DNA of 64,000 nucleotides from Streptomyces sp. sk2.1 (GTDB lineage: Bacteria; Actinomycetota; Actinomycetes; Streptomycetales; Streptomycetaceae), in NCBI RefSeq assembly GCF_008120935.1, contig NZ_RDBO01000021.1, positions 11,087 to 75,086 on the forward strand. The letters run 5' to 3'. The translations under genes and the position numbers were made by a program. This document shows positions 43,839-55,253 of the stretch, piece by piece (position 1 is the stretch's first letter; every line of letters starts with the position of its first letter). The notes under the pieces are model-generated. The model worked only from the letters and a program-made list of their open reading frames with translations. It had not been told where the DNA came from and did not search any database.

Positions 43839-46800
43839 TCAGCCCCGTTCGCCGAGCCACCGGTGGACGGCGAGCGCGGTCGTACGGGCATGTTCCTCCA
43901 GCACGGTGAAGTGGTCCCCGGGAACGGTGACTTCGGTGTGCGGCAGGCTCCAGCCCGGGGCGGGGCCGGTGCCGGGCAGTTGGTCCCGGGCGCGTACGTA
44001 CAGGGTGGGGCAGGCGAGCGGCGCGGGTTCCCAGTCGCGGAAGAGCTCGAAGTACCCGGCCATGGCGGTGAGCCGATCGGGACTGGTGGAGGCGAACTCC
44101 GCCGCCCGGCGCAGCATGTCCGACGTCATCGTGGTGAGCCCCCGATCCTGGTCGCCGTGCACGGAGGGATAGGTGTCCACCAGCACGACGGCCGCCGGGG
44201 CGGCGCCCTCGGACTCCAGCCGCTCGGCCACGGCGTGGGCCACCCAGCCACCGGCCGACCGCCCCAGCAGCACCGGGGGGCCTTCTTCGGCCGCGACCGC
44301 GCGGACGGCGGCGGCCTGGGCGGTGACCAGGGCGTCCAGCGCGGCGGGCAGCGCCTCCCGGGGCTCGAACCCCGGGTGCCGCACCGCGGAAACCGGCCGC
44401 AGACCTCGCAGCCCGGCGGCGAGGCGCGCGTACTCCTGGGGCCCGGACAGCGCGCTGAGCGCGGGGAAGCAGACCAGCCGGGGCCCCGTGCCGCGCGCCG
44501 CGAGCACGGCGGGGACGTGCGCCGCGTCCGGAGCCCGGTCGCTGTCGAAGACCGGGCGCAGGCGCGCGGCCATGGTGAGGAGTGCCATGCCGTCCCAACT
44601 CCGCCCCCCGGCGCACGCGGTGCGGAAGAGGGTGCCCAGGGAGTCCGAGGACTCCCCGGCCTCCGGCGCCCCGGAGATCCGCCCCGGAACCGGGGCATCC
44701 GGCGCGGCACCCGCCCCCGGATCGTCTCCCGCGTCGCCGTGGTTCGTGCCGTCGTGGTCCGGGCCGCCTTCCGCGTCGCCGCCGGCCCGACCGTCTCCCG
44801 CACCGCCGTCCGCCCGTCGGCTCGCGAAGTCCGCGGAAGGGGTTTCGGCGACATGCCGCCGCGTCAGCTCGACGGCGAGCGCACGCGGCGTCGGGAAGTC
44901 GAACAGCAGCGTGGACGGCAGCGCCAGCCCCGTCCACGTCGCGAGCTCGTTGCGCAGCTCGACCGCGGCCAGGGAGTCCAGCCCCAGGTCCGCCAGCAGG
45001 GCGTCCTCGTCGATCTCGGCGGCCTCCTCCCGGTGGCCCAGGACGCGGGCCGCCATGGTCCGGACCCCGGCGAGCAGCACCCGGCCCATCTCGTCGGGGG
45101 AAGCGGCCGCCGGCCCCCGGCCGGGCCGGTCCCCGTGGCCCGCGCCGACGGCGGGGGGCCGCGGCCGGTTCGCCGCCTCGCCCCCGCCGCCGAGCGCGGC
45201 CGGGGCGAGGCGGGCCGCCACCACCACGGGTTCGTCACCGGCCACGGCGGCGTCGAAGAGCGCCAGGCCCTCGTCCGGCCCGAGCGGGCCGAATCCGGAA
45301 CGGGCCATCCGCCGCAGATCCGCGTCGCCGAGGTGCGCCATCATGCCGTCGTCCTGCCGCCAGGGGCCCCAGACGATCGACGTACCGGGCAGCCCGAGCC
45401 GCCCGCGGTGCCGCGCCAGGGCGTCCAGCACGCAGTTGGCCGCGGCGTAGTTGGCCTGGCCCGCGGAGCCGAAGACCCCCGCCACCGAGGAGAACAGCGC
45501 GAACACGGCCAGATCGTGCCCCCGGGTCAGCTCGTGCAGGGCGAGGGCGGCGTCCGCCTTGGGACGCATCACCCGCCTCAGGCGGTCGGTGGTGAGCGCC
45601 GCGACGACACCGTCGTCCAGCACCCCCGCGGTGTGCACGACACCGGTCAGCGGATGGTTCGCCGGCACCGTGTCGAGCAGGGCGGCGAGCGCGGTCCGGT
45701 CCGCGACGTCACAGGCGTGAACGCCCACCCGGGCACCCGCCCCGCGCAGCTCCGCGACCAGTTCCCGCGCCCCCGGGGCGTCCGGCCCGCGCCGGCCGGC
45801 CAGCAGCAGATGCCGGACGCCGTGCGCGGCGACCAGATGCCGCGCCACCAGCGCGCCCAGGGAACCGGTGCCGCCGGTGACCAGGACGGTGCCCTCCGGG
45901 CCGAGCGCCCGCCCCTTCCGGGGCTTCGGCGCCGCCGCGGCCAGGGGCACCAGCCTCGGTACGTACACCGTCCCTCGGCGCACGGCCGCCTCCGGCACCC
46001 CGGCGGCCGGCAGGGCGGGCAGCGCACGCCAGGAGTCGGGGTGCTCGTCCACGTCGACCAGGGCGAAGCGGCCCGGGTTCTCCCGCAGGGCCGAGCGGAC
46101 CAGTCCCCACACCGGGGCGTGCGACGGCACGGAGGCCGCCCCGGGACCGGCCTCGGCCGCGGGGAGGGGATCGTCGGGCAGGGCGACGGCACCGGACGTC
46201 ACGAGGACGAGACGGGAGCCGGACAGCCGCGGCTCGGCGAGCCACTCCCGTACGAGCCCCAGCGCCCAGTCCGCCGCCCGCAGCAGATCGGCCGCCGCGT
46301 CATGCCCGCCGCCGGTCGCCACCGGCAGCGGGCACGGGGCCACGACGACGGCCGACGACGCGTCGCACGCCGCCGGACCGGGGTACACCGGGACACCGGA
46401 ACCCGGCGGTGCGAGCGCCGCCACCAGCCGTGCGCCCGCCGTGCCCAGAACCCCCCAGCGGGGCACCGCCCCGGGTGCGGGCGACCCGGCCGACGGCGCC
46501 CAGTCCGTCCGGTGAAGAGCCCCGGCGGCTGCTTCGCCGACCGTTCCGGAGCCCGCGTCCGCCACAGCCGGTCCGGTACGCGGAAGGGGCCGCAGTGCCA
46601 GCGAACGGACCGTCGCCACCGGCGTGCCCGTCCCGTCGGCCAGCTCCACCCCGACCCGCCCGTCGGGCCCGGGAGCCACCCGTACCCGCAAGCGCCGCAC
46701 ACCGGCGGCCCGCACCCGCACCCCGCTGAAGGAGAACGGCAGGGACACCCCGCCGGCCGCCGGACCGGCCGCCCCGGAACCGTCCGCGACGAGACCGTCC

Positions 46801-49800
46801 AGGGCCAGGGCGTGCAGCGCCGCGTCGAGCAGCGCGGGATGCAGGACGAACCCCGCACCGCCCGCCCCCGGACGCGGCGTCCGGACCGCTTCGGGCAGCA
46901 CGACGTCCGCGTACAGCTCCTCCCCGTGCCGCCAGGCGGCGCGCATGCCCCGGAAGGCGGGGCCGTAACGCAGCCCGCAGGCGGCCAGCCGCTCGTACGG
47001 TCCGGCACCCGGATCGTCGAGGTGCAGGGGCCGGGCGCCCTTCGGCGGCCAGGGCGCGTCCGGCGCCGCCGCACCGTCGCTCCCGTCCGTGGGCGGGAAC
47101 GACGGGGAAAGGGTGCCGACGGCGTTGCGGAGCCAGGGCCCGTCACCCGCCGGGGTGTGCGGCCGGGAATGGAACAGCACCGCCCGCCGCCCGGCGTCGT
47201 CCGCTCCCGCCACCCTCACCTGCAGGGCGACGGCACCGTCCGGGGGCAGCACCAGCGGCGCGGTCAGAACGAGTTCGTCCAGGACGGACGCGCCCACCGC
47301 CCCGCCCGCGTGGAGGGCCATGTCGACGAAGGCGGTCGCCGGCAGCAGGATTTGCCCGGCCACCACGTGGTCGGCGAGCCATGGCTGGTCGCGCGCCGAC
47401 AGCACCCCGTCCAGCAGCACCCCGTCGTCGTCCGCGGTGCGGGTGCCCGACCGCAGGAACGGATGGGCGGGCCCGACGACCGGGGACACGGGCGGATGCT
47501 CCGGGACGGCCTCCAGCCAGTACCGGCGGCGCTGGAAGGCGTACGTGGGCAGCGCGACGCGCCGCCCACCGCGCCCGGCGAAGACGGCCGGCCAGTCGAC
47601 GGGCACACCGCGGGAGTGCAGCGCGGCCAGCGTGTCGAGCAGGGCGTCCGCCTCCGGTCGCTTCCCGCGCAGCGTCGGCAGGACCAGCGGCGCCGGGCCC
47701 CGCCCGCCGCTCGCAGTCCCCGCGCCCGTGCCCGTGCCCGTGTCCGGACCGGACGGGGCGAGGCAGTCCCGTACCAGACCGGTGAGCACCCCGTCCGGCC
47801 CCAGCTCGACGTAGTGCGCCGCGCCCCGCTCACCCAGGTGCGCCACCGAATCGGCGAAGCGGACCGGACGGCGGACGTGGTCCACCCAGAACTCCGGCGC
47901 GCACACCTCATCGGCGGTGGCCGCCCGGCCCGCCACGGCGGTGACCAGGGGCAGCCGCGGCGCGGCGAAGGACAACTGCCTTACCACGTCGGCGAATTCG
48001 GCCAGCACGGGCTCCATCCGGGCGGAATGGAAGGCGTGACCGACCCGCAGCGGTGTCACCGAACGGCCCCGCGCCCGGAAGTGCGCGGCCACCTCCCGCA
48101 CCGCCGGCCCGTCGCCCGAGACGACCACCGACGCGGGCCCGTTGACCGCGGCGATCTCCACCGCGCCCCCCGTCCCGGCGAGATGGGCGGCCACCTCCTC
48201 CGCACCGGCGGCCACCGCCGCCATCGCGCCGCCCGGCGGCAGCGCGTCCATCAGCCGGCCCCGGGCCGCCACCAACGCGCACGCGTCCGCGAGGGACAGC
48301 ACTCCGGCCGCATGTGCCGCCGTCACCTCGCCCACCGAGTGCCCGGCCACCTGGCCGGGACGCACCCCCCACGCCTCGAACTGCCGGAACAGCGCCGTCC
48401 CCAGGGCGAAGAGCGCCGGTTGCGCGAACCGGGTCGTGTCCAGCAACGCACCCGTCCCCGTCCCCGTATCGGTATCCGGCCCGGCGAACATGACGTCCAG
48501 CAGCGGCACCGGCAGCAGCGGGTCGAACAGGGCGCAGCATTCGTCCAACGCGTCGGCGAAGACCGGATGCAGATCCCGCGACTCGTACAACTCACGTCCC
48601 ATGCCGAGACGTTGACTGCCCTGACCGGTGAACAGAAAGGCCGGTGAGGCGTGCCGGCGGGACACCCCCGTGTGCACCCCGGCCCGGTCGTCGCCCTCCG
48701 CCACGGCCCGCAGGGAGTCGAGCAGCCCGGCACGGTCCCGGGCCACCACCACGGCCCGGTGCTCCAGGGCCGCACGTGTGGTGGCGAGCGAGTGCCCGAG
48801 GTCCACCGGGGACACGTCGTCGGCGGCGGCCACGTGGTCGTGCAGCCGCCGCGCCTGGGCCCGCAGCCCCGCCGCACTCCTCGCCGACACCGGAAGGGCG
48901 ACCGCGGCCCGCCCGGGAGACGCCGAACGCCCCGGCACCGCCCCGCGCGTGGCGTCGGGTGCCGAGTCCGCCCCGTTTTCCGGGGCCTCTTCAAGGATCA
49001 CGTGGGCGTTGGTGCCGCTGATCCCGAACGACGACACCCCCGCCCGGCGCGGACGGTCCGTCGCGGGCCACTCCGACGCCCGGGTCAGCAGCGCGATCCG
49101 CCCCGACGACCAGTCGACCCGGGGCGTCGGCTCGTCGGCGTGCAGCGTGCGCGGCAGCACACCGTGCCGCATCGCCTGCACCATCTTGATCACACCGGCC
49201 ACTCCGGCGGCGGCCTGGGCATGGCCGATGTTCGACTTCACCGAGCCCAACCGGAGGGGACGCTGCCGCGCGTGGCGCCCGTACGTCGCGAAGAACGCCT
49301 CCGCCTCGATGACGTCGCCCAGCCGGGTGCCGGTGCCGTGGGCCTCCACCGCGTCGATGTCCCCGGTCCCCAGCCCCGCGTCCGCGAGCGCCTGCCGGAT
49401 CACCCGCTGCTGCGCCGGACCGTGCGGTGCGGTCAGCCCGTTGCTCGCCCCGTCCTGGTTCACCGCCGAGCCGCGCACCACGGCCAGTACCGGAAGTCCG
49501 GCGCGGCGCGCCTCGGACAACCGGCTCAACAGCAGCATCCCGGCGCCCTCGGCCCACCCCGTGCCGTCGGCGGACGCGCCGAACGCCTTGCAGCGGCCGT
49601 CCGGGGACAGCGCCCGCTGACGGCTGAACTCCACGAACGACGAGGGCCCCGACATCACCGTGGCGCCGCCGGCCAGCGCGAAGGCGCACTCGCCCCGGCG
49701 CAGTGCCCGGGCCGCCAGGTGCAGGGCCACCAGGGACGAGGAACACGCCGTGTCCACGGTGAGGGCCGGACCTTCGAGACCGAAGGCGTACGCGATGCGG

Positions 49801-52184
49801 CCCGAGGCGACGCTTCCCGCGTTGCCGAGACCGAGGTACCCCTCGACCTGTTCGGGCGTCCTGGTCAGGCCGCGCGCGTAGTCGCTGTACATCAGCCCGA
49901 CGTACACCCCGGTCGCCGAGCCGCGCAGGGTGTCGGGGACGAGACCGGCGTGCTCGAAGGACTCCCACGCCACTTCGAGCAGCAGCCGGTGCTGCGGGTC
50001 CATGGCCAGTGCCTCGCGGGGCGAGATGCCGAAGAAGCCGGGGTCGAAGCGGTCCGCACCGGAGAGGAAACCGCCCTGGCGCACATACGTCCGCCCGGGC
50101 CGTCCGGGGTCCGGGTCGTACAGCGCGTCGACGTCCCAGCCCCGGTCGGCGGGGAAGGGGCCGATGGCGTCCCGCCCGTCGGCCACCAGCCGCCACAGCT
50201 CCTCGGGAGAGGTCACGTCACCGGGGTAGCGGCACGCCATGCCCACGATCACCACGGGGTCGTCGTCCGGCCGTGCCGTGCCCCGGTCCGCGGGCCCGGC
50301 CCCGGACGGCCCGGCGGCGTCCCGTTCCCCGAGGTGGGCGGCGAGCGCGGCGGCCGTCGGGAAGTCGAAGGCGACGGCCTCGGAGAGCGGCAGACCGGTC
50401 GCCGCCGACAGCCGCTCCCGCAGCACCGTCGCCGTCAGGGAGTCCATGCCCAGGTCCCGCAGCGCCGTGTTCGGCTCCACCGCCTCGACCGTACAGCCGA
50501 GCACGGCCGCCGCCTCGCCCCGCACCAGGGCCAGCAGGTCCTGCGACGGTCCCCCGGCGCCCTCCGCGCCCAACGCCCGCGCCGGCAGGCCGGCCAGGTC
50601 CCGCCGCAGGATCTTCCCGGAGACGGTCCGGGGAATGCCCGCCACTTCGAACAGCTCGACGGGCACCTTGGAACCGGACAGCTCCGCACGGCAGGCGGCG
50701 AGGACACGCCCCCTGTCCGGCACGTCGCCACCGGGCCCGGCGACCAGGTAGCCGACCGGCACCTCGCCGAAGACGGGGTGCGGGCGTCCGGCCACGGCCG
50801 CGTCCGCCACCCCCGGCAGCCGCCGCAGCACCGCCTCCACCTCCGTGGGATGCACGTTCACCCCGCCCCGGACGATCAGGTCGCTCGCCCGGCCGGTGAT
50901 CGTCAGCCCGCCGGAGGCATCGACCCGGGCCAGGTCGCCGGTGCGGAACCAGCCGTCGCGCAGCACCTCCGCGGTGGCCCCCGGCCCGCCGTGGTAACCG
51001 GCCATCACACCGGGCCCGCTGACCCACAACTCGCCCTCGCCCGTCTCCCGGCCGTCGGGGCCCCCGCCGACCCGGACCCGGGTACCGGGCAGCACCCGGC
51101 CGCACGCACCGGACCCCGCCGTCCCGCCCGGTGCCGACATGGTGACCGGGCCCGCCTCCGTGCTGCCGTAGTGCTCCAGATAGGGCACCCCGCAGACCGC
51201 CTCGAAGGATTCGTGGAACCCGGGGCCCGCCGCGGCGCCGCCGCTGACGCAGCCCCGCAGCGCGGGGGCGCCGAGACCGCCGCCGTCCGCGCCGCCCCTC
51301 TCGCGTTCCTCGCCCCGGACCGCGTCGAGCAGCGCCGAGTACGTGGTCGGAACCCCGCCGAGCAGGGTGAACGAGGCGTCTTCGCGCCGCAGTTCGCCGA
51401 GCACCCCCGCCACCGAGAACCGGGGCAGCAGCACCGCGCCCGCCCCCACCGCGACCACCCCGAGGAAACCCACGATCTGGCTCATCGCGTGATGGAGCGG
51501 CAACGGCCACAGCACACGGTCGCGTTCGGACAGGCCCAGCACCCCGACCAGGCCCGCCGCGACCGGCGAGAGCCGGTTGCGCTGGGTGGACAGGACTCCC
51601 TTGGGCACACCGGAGGAGCCCGAGGTGTAGAGCAGCCAGGCCACTTCGTCCAGTGCGAGATCGTCCCGGGCCGGTGTCCCCGGCTCCGTACCCGCCAACT
51701 CCTCGAACCGCAGGACGCTGTTCGCGCCCCCGCCCGTGACGCCGTCCGCGAACCCGGCGGGCCGGTCCCCGGCGCCGCCCTCGGCCACCACCACGGTCAG
51801 TCCGGGGCGCGACACCAGCGTGCGCCGCCGCACCGGGCAGGCGGCATCGGTGATGAGCACCCGCGCGCCGCTGTCGTCCAGCAGACGGGTCAACTCCTCC
51901 TCCGGGCTGCCCGGATCCAGGGGCACGCCCACGCCGCTCGCCCGGGTGACGGCGAGCAGGCTCTCGACCGCCTCGACGCGGTTGCCGAGCAGCACGGCCA
52001 CCCGGTCACCGCGCGCCAGACCGAGCCCGACCAGATGCCCGGCCAGCCACGCGGTCCTCCGTTCCAGCTCCCGGTAGGACACACGGCGGAGCCGGTCCTC
52101 GAAACAGACCTTGTCCCCGAGCCGCCGGGCGTGCCGCCCGAGCAGTTCCGGAAGCGGCTTGACGACGTCGGCGTGCCTGACCAC
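43839..52184 (-). CDS. type I polyketide synthase, single extension module with acyl-ligase loading and thioesterase
   Basis: A 2781-residue PKS. Domains in order: acyl-AMP ligase (~1-520; [34 protein letters not shown], final Lys in [12 protein letters not shown]), ACP1 (Ser ~581, LGMDSL), KS (Cys ~814 in DTACSSS, EAHGTGT, SNIGHAQ), AT (Ser ~1283 in GHSVGEV, HAFHS: malonyl type), DH (His ~1606 in [23 protein letters not shown]), KR (VTGGTGSLG ~2100, LDD motif so B-type, QANYAAAN), ACP2 (Ser ~2404), TE (Ser ~2643 in GRSAGG). No ER or methyltransferase. The GTG at 52184 follows AAGGAGG by seven bases. It should activate a carboxylic acid, add one malonyl unit, reduce and dehydrate, and release a 2-enoic product. 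The starter is not readable. Confidence 0.95.
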   Translation of the reverse strand: MVRHADVVKPLPELLGRHARRLGDKVCFEDRLRRVSYRELERRTAWLAGHLVGLGLARGDRVAVLLGNRVEAVESLLAVTRASGVGVPLDPGSPEEELTRLLDDSGARVLITDAACPVRRRTLVSRPGLTVVVAEGGAGDRPAGFADGVTGGGANSVLRFEELAGTEPGTPARDDLALDEVAWLLYTSGSSGVPKGVLSTQRNRLSPVAAGLVGVLGLSERDRVLWPLPLHHAMSQIVGFLGVVAVGAGAVLLPRFSVAGVLGELRREDASFTLLGGVPTTYSALLDAVRGEERERGGADGGGLGAPALRGCVSGGAAAGPGFHESFEAVCGVPYLEHYGSTEAGPVTMSAPGGTAGSGACGRVLPGTRVRVGGGPDGRETGEGELWVSGPGVMAGYHGGPGATAEVLRDGWFRTGDLARVDASGGLTITGRASDLIVRGGVNVHPTEVEAVLRRLPGVADAAVAGRPHPVFGEVPVGYLVAGPGGDVPDRGRVLAACRAELSGSKVPVELFEVAGIPRTVSGKILRRDLAGLPARALGAEGAGGPSQDLLALVRGEAAAVLGCTVEAVEPNTALRDLGMDSLTATVLRERLSAATGLPLSEAVAFDFPTAAALAAHLGERDAAGPSGAGPADRGTARPDDDPVVIVGMACRYPGDVTSPEELWRLVADGRDAIGPFPADRGWDVDALYDPDPGRPGRTYVRQGGFLSGADRFDPGFFGISPREALAMDPQHRLLLEVAWESFEHAGLVPDTLRGSATGVYVGLMYSDYARGLTRTPEQVEGYLGLGNAGSVASGRIAYAFGLEGPALTVDTACSSSLVALHLAARALRRGECAFALAGGATVMSGPSSFVEFSRQRALSPDGRCKAFGASADGTGWAEGAGMLLLSRLSEARRAGLPVLAVVRGSAVNQDGASNGLTAPHGPAQQRVIRQALADAGLGTGDIDAVEAHGTGTRLGDVIEAEAFFATYGRHARQRPLRLGSVKSNIGHAQAAAGVAGVIKMVQAMRHGVLPRTLHADEPTPRVDWSSGRIALLTRASEWPATDRPRRAGVSSFGISGTNAHVILEEAPENGADSAPDATRGAVPGRSASPGRAAVALPVSARSAAGLRAQARRLHDHVAAADDVSPVDLGHSLATTRAALEHRAVVVARDRAGLLDSLRAVAEGDDRAGVHTGVSRRHASPAFLFTGQGSQRLGMGRELYESRDLHPVFADALDECCALFDPLLPVPLLDVMFAGPDTDTGTGTGALLDTTRFAQPALFALGTALFRQFEAWGVRPGQVAGHSVGEVTAAHAAGVLSLADACALVAARGRLMDALPPGGAMAAVAAGAEEVAAHLAGTGGAVEIAAVNGPASVVVSGDGPAVREVAAHFRARGRSVTPLRVGHAFHSARMEPVLAEFADVVRQLSFAAPRLPLVTAVAGRAATADEVCAPEFWVDHVRRPVRFADSVAHLGERGAAHYVELGPDGVLTGLVRDCLAPSGPDTGTGTGAGTASGGRGPAPLVLPTLRGKRPEADALLDTLAALHSRGVPVDWPAVFAGRGGRRVALPTYAFQRRRYWLEAVPEHPPVSPVVGPAHPFLRSGTRTADDDGVLLDGVLSARDQPWLADHVVAGQILLPATAFVDMALHAGGAVGASVLDELVLTAPLVLPPDGAVALQVRVAGADDAGRRAVLFHSRPHTPAGDGPWLRNAVGTLSPSFPPTDGSDGAAAPDAPWPPKGARPLHLDDPGAGPYERLAACGLRYGPAFRGMRAAWRHGEELYADVVLPEAVRTPRPGAGGAGFVLHPALLDAALHALALDGLVADGSGAAGPAAGGVSLPFSFSGVRVRAAGVRRLRVRVAPGPDGRVGVELADGTGTPVATVRSLALRPLPRTGPAVADAGSGTVGEAAAGALHRTDWAPSAGSPAPGAVPRWGVLGTAGARLVAALAPPGSGVPVYPGPAACDASSAVVVAPCPLPVATGGGHDAAADLLRAADWALGLVREWLAEPRLSGSRLVLVTSGAVALPDDPLPAAEAGPGAASVPSHAPVWGLVRSALRENPGRFALVDVDEHPDSWRALPALPAAGVPEAAVRRGTVYVPRLVPLAAAAPKPRKGRALGPEGTVLVTGGTGSLGALVARHLVAAHGVRHLLLAGRRGPDAPGARELVAELRGAGARVGVHACDVADRTALAALLDTVPANHPLTGVVHTAGVLDDGVVAALTTDRLRRVMRPKADAALALHELTRGHDLAVFALFSSVAGVFGSAGQANYAAANCVLDALARHRGRLGLPGTSIVWGPWRQDDGMMAHLGDADLRRMARSGFGPLGPDEGLALFDAAVAGDEPVVVAARLAPAALGGGGEAANRPRPPAVGAGHGDRPGRGPAAASPDEMGRVLLAGVRTMAARVLGHREEAAEIDEDALLADLGLDSLAAVELRNELATWTGLALPSTLLFDFPTPRALAVELTRRHVAETPSADFASRRADGGAGDGRAGGDAEGGPDHDGTNHGDAGDDPGAGAAPDAPVPGRISGAPEAGESSDSLGTLFRTACAGGRSWDGMALLTMAARLRPVFDSDRAPDAAHVPAVLAARGTGPRLVCFPALSALSGPQEYARLAAGLRGLRPVSAVRHPGFEPREALPAALDALVTAQAAAVRAVAAEEGPPVLLGRSAGGWVAHAVAERLESEGAAPAAVVLVDTYPSVHGDQDRGLTTMTSDMLRRAAEFASTSPDRLTAMAGYFELFRDWEPAPLACPTLYVRARDQLPGTGPAPGWSLPHTEVTVPGDHFTVLEEHARTTALAVHRWLGERG

Positions 52185-52331
52185 CGAATGACCTCCTTGG
52201 GACGACCCGCCGTTGAGGACGGTGATGCGGTGGACCGGGTTGCCTCCCGGGGCCGGGACACCACCAACGGGGTACCACGCGCGCCGGCCGTCCACGGGAG
52301 GCCCGGCCCCGCCGGGCGCGGACGACCGGGC

Positions 52332-54485
52332 CTACGCCCGGGCAGCGGCCTCGACGACGGAGCCGTTCAAGGCGTAGACGCTCTTGTCGTCGCTGCCCAC
52401 GTACACGAGCCGGCCGACCACGGCGGGGGACGAGGTGACCACACCACCGGTGGCGTAGGACCACTTCTTCTTCCCGGTGGCCGCGTCCAGGGCGTAGACG
52501 CTCCTGTCGCCGCTCCCCACGTACACGATCCCGTCGGCCACCGTCGGCGCCGAGTCGACCGGCGCGCCGACACCGAACTCCCACTTCTTCCCGCCGGTGG
52601 CCGAGTCCAGGGCCAGTACCCTGCCTTCCCAGTCGTCGCCCATGCCCTCGTAGCTTCCGACGTACACGACCCCGTCCACGACCGTCGGCGTCGAGCAACC
52701 GCCGTAGAGGTTGGATTCGATGGCGTGGGCCCACTTCTCCTTCCCGGTCGTGGTGTCCAGGGCGTGCACGGTGTGGACGCTGCTGATGTACACGACCCCG
52801 CCGACCACCGTCGGCGAGGAGAAGGCTCCCGCGGTCCCGGTGCCGGAGATCCATTTCCGTTCCCCGGTCGTGGTGTCCAGGGCGTACACGGCATGGATGC
52901 TTCCGGTGTACACGACTTTGCCGACCACCGCGGGCGACGAGAAGGCGCCGCCGCCGATGGTGTCGAAGTCCCATTTCCGTTCCCCGGTGGCCGAGTTCAG
53001 GGCGTACACACCGTTGTCGCCACCGACGTACACGACCCCGCGGGCCACTGCGGGTGCCGAGCGGACCGGGTGCCCGGTGTCATGGACCCACTTCTTCCTG
53101 CCCGTGGCCGCGTCCAGGGCGTACACCTTGTTGTCGAGGCTGCCCGCGTACACGACCCCGCCGGCCACCGTCGGTGCCGCCTCGACCCTGCGGCCGGTGG
53201 CACAGGCCCATTTCCTCTTCCCGGTGGCCGCGTCCAGGGCGTACACGTTCTTGTCGTCGCTGCCCACGTACACGGTCCCGTCGACCACCGCCGGGGACGA
53301 CGCGACCGCGCCGCCGGTGCGGTGGCGCCACCGGAGCGCGGAGGTGCCCACGGGCGTGTCGTCGGGCGTGTCGTCCGGGGGCTCGCCGTCGAACAGCGCG
53401 ATGGCGGTGATCCCGGCGGCGGTGCCGACGGCGGCCCCGACCCCGAGTCGCAGTGCCGTACGACGGCTGATCGCCCCCGTCGTCCTCGTCGGCCGCGGGG
53501 ACTTCGGCGGGTCCGCGGCCGGTTCCACCACGGACGCCCGCGACGGGCCGGTGTCCGTGACCGGGGCCGTGGCGGTGGGTTTCGAGCCCGTGCCGGGGAG
53601 ATCGGGCGCGGTCACGCCCTGCGGGACCGGATCAGGATCCGGAGCCGGGTCCGGAACTGGGGCGGGGACAGGATCCGGGGCGAGGCATTCGGCGAGGCGT
53701 CGTCGGACCTCGACCGCTGTCGCGGGACGGTCGTCGGGGTCCTTGGCCAGCAGGGCCGTGACGAGATCGTCCAGAGCGGCGGGGATGCCGGCCCGGGTCC
53801 GGCCCGGTGGCTCCGGGACGGTGTTCAGGTGCGCGGCCATCAGCGAGACCGGGTCGGTGGCGTTGAAGGGGGAGCTGCCGGTGAGGAGTTCGTGGAACAG
53901 GCAGCCCAGGGAGTACAGGTCCGAGCGGGTGTCCGCGGGGCGCTCGGCGAAACGCTCGGGAGGCATGTAGGCGAGCGTGCCGATGACCTTGCTCGACTTG
54001 TGGGTGGAGGCGATGTACCGGGCGATGCCGAAGTCGAGGACCTTGATCTGCCCGGTCGGGGTGAGCATGAGGTTCGCCGGTTTCAGGTCCCGGTGCACCA
54101 CGCCGGCGGCATGGGCCGCCTGAAGCGCCGAGGCGGTCTGCGCCACCCAGCCCACCGCGGTGGGCACGTCCGGTACGCCGTCCTCGCGCAGCACGGTGTC
54201 CAGGTCCCGCCCGGTGAGGAACTCCATCACCAGATAGAGGGTGCCGTCGTCGTCCTGCCCCAGGTCGAAGACCGTCACCACACCCGGATGGCTCAGACCG
54301 CCGGCCGTCCGGGCCTCGCGGAAGAACAGCTCCGCGCCGAAGGTGTCCCGTCGGTTGTGCGGCAGCAGCTTGACCGCGACGCGCCGCTCGATCACCCGGT
54401 CGTGGCCCTCCCAGACCTCTCCCATGCCGCCCCGGCCGACGAATGCGACCAGCTCGTAGCGGCCACCCAGGACCCTCAACGTCAC
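52332..54485 (-). CDS. serine/threonine protein kinase with C-terminal PQQ-type beta-propeller (AfsK-like)
   Basis: A 717-residue protein. Kinase domain ~10-270: GRGGMGEVWEGHD, AVKLLPHN, HAAGVVHRDLKPANLML, VLDFGIAR, GTLAYMPPERFAE. A Pro-rich linker (~270-340) leads to a single membrane segment (RRTALRLGVGAAVGTAAG, ~345-367). Residues ~385-715 hold eight repeats of the type VYALDAATGKKKW, a PQQ-like propeller. This is the layout of AfsK, which regulates antibiotic production. The propeller probably senses an extracellular ligand or wall feature. The gene lies 148 bp upstream of the PKS gene on the same strand, so it may control or be cotranscribed with it. Confidence 0.92.
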   Translation of the reverse strand: MTLRVLGGRYELVAFVGRGGMGEVWEGHDRVIERRVAVKLLPHNRRDTFGAELFFREARTAGGLSHPGVVTVFDLGQDDDGTLYLVMEFLTGRDLDTVLREDGVPDVPTAVGWVAQTASALQAAHAAGVVHRDLKPANLMLTPTGQIKVLDFGIARYIASTHKSSKVIGTLAYMPPERFAERPADTRSDLYSLGCLFHELLTGSSPFNATDPVSLMAAHLNTVPEPPGRTRAGIPAALDDLVTALLAKDPDDRPATAVEVRRRLAECLAPDPVPAPVPDPAPDPDPVPQGVTAPDLPGTGSKPTATAPVTDTGPSRASVVEPAADPPKSPRPTRTTGAISRRTALRLGVGAAVGTAAGITAIALFDGEPPDDTPDDTPVGTSALRWRHRTGGAVASSPAVVDGTVYVGSDDKNVYALDAATGKRKWACATGRRVEAAPTVAGGVVYAGSLDNKVYALDAATGRKKWVHDTGHPVRSAPAVARGVVYVGGDNGVYALNSATGERKWDFDTIGGGAFSSPAVVGKVVYTGSIHAVYALDTTTGERKWISGTGTAGAFSSPTVVGGVVYISSVHTVHALDTTTGKEKWAHAIESNLYGGCSTPTVVDGVVYVGSYEGMGDDWEGRVLALDSATGGKKWEFGVGAPVDSAPTVADGIVYVGSGDRSVYALDAATGKKKWSYATGGVVTSSPAVVGRLVYVGSDDKSVYALNGSVVEAAARA
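52362..53315. repeat. eight tandem ~120-bp units coding for the PQQ propeller
   Basis: Inside the kinase gene, sequences close to GTCCAGGGCGTACAC recur at about 52364, 52487, 52605, 52749, 52877, 52995, 53114 and 53234, at 118-144-bp spacing. DNA similarity between units is high, so propeller blades seem to have arisen or been homogenised recently and may vary by recombination. Confidence 0.8.
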
Positions 54486-54642
54486 CCGACCCCCGTCCGT
54501 ACGACCGCCACGCCGTACACGTCACGTCGGTCCCACCCGCGCGGGACCGCTCCGAAGATCCCATGTCCGTCACCGGCGCACCGGCGGCAGGCCGGAATCG
54601 ACTCGAACCCGAGACGTTCGCCGCCCTCGCCGGACACGACGG

Positions 54643-54673
54643 GAACCCCGGCCGCGCCGGGCGACCGGGGTTC
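54643..54673 (-). terminator. hairpin after the small membrane protein gene
   Basis: Perfect 9-bp stem (GAACCCCGG at 54643-54651, complement at 54665-54673), 18 bp past the stop of the 63-residue gene. Confidence 0.5.
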
Positions 54674-54691
54674 TCGTCCACGGGACGGCCC

Positions 54692-54883
54692 TCAGGCGCC
54701 GATTCGGACAGCCCGGCGGATCCTGACGCACCTGAGCAGCGGAACGGCGGCCAGGCCGATGAGCTCGGGCGGGGCCTGCGGGAGCAGGAGGAGCACGGCG
54801 CCGGCGATGGCCGTGTTGAAGGCGTCCTGCCATTCGGGGCGCCGGTACTGGAGGCCGATGGTCTTCCACTTCTGTGGTTGCAT
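54692..54883 (-). CDS. small hypothetical membrane protein, 63 residues
   Basis: Begins MQPQKWKTIGLQYRRPEWQ, an amphipathic cationic N-terminus, then one hydrophobic segment (AIAGAVLLLLPQAPPELIGL) and an Arg-rich end (LLRCVRIRRAVRIGA). The ATG at 54883 has AAGGGA seven bases upstream. Codon bias is normal for the genome, which supports expression. I do not know the family. It lies ~200 bp upstream of the kinase gene on the same strand, separated by a hairpin. Confidence 0.6.
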   Translation of the reverse strand: MQPQKWKTIGLQYRRPEWQDAFNTAIAGAVLLLLPQAPPELIGLAAVPLLRCVRIRRAVRIGA

Positions 54884-55253
54884 GGATTCGTCCCTTGCTC
54901 GCGGTTCGTCTCGGGCACGCGGACACCGCAGGGACCGCCCCGGCCAGGGGGCGGTCCCTGTCTGCGTTGCCGATGACGGTATGCGGCGGGCGCGAGCCTT
55001 GACGTGACCATGGGCAGGCGTCGGCCAAGACGATATTCCTCCGCTGATCCGCGAACGGTCCACGCAGATCACTCGAAGAAGAAGCCGCAGGTCGGGGCGG
55101 TCCACCGGTTCCCGAGGGCCGATGGCGGGAACCAAGTCTCCAGTAAACGGGGGAGAGTTCAATTTTGGCCGGTTCTCGCCGACGCGCGGTGGCGATCCCC
55201 GGCCTCGGGCCGTGCCTCCGGCCCCTGGTGGGCGCAGTTGTCGGGTGGGCGGT
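54884..55253 (-). other. intergenic region with a leader-type hairpin
   Basis: 370 bp with no convincing gene. The clear element is a perfect 13-bp stem at 54929-54941 and 54948-54960 (CAGGGACCGCCCC, six-base loop), 46 bp upstream of the small gene's start on the minus strand. It may terminate the DUF402 transcript or form a leader structure. The part around 55020-55170 is locally less GC-rich. Confidence 0.4.

Noticed and set aside
42003..48647. 2214-codon plus-strand open frame antisense to the PKS and lipid genes
   Set aside because: Its length reflects GC bias in the third position. The minus strand carries well-defined PKS and kinase domains with ribosome sites.
54443..54976. Plus-strand gene between the kinase and DUF402 genes
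   Set aside because: It overlaps the small minus-strand gene with a good ribosome site, and its protein is low-complexity without domains.
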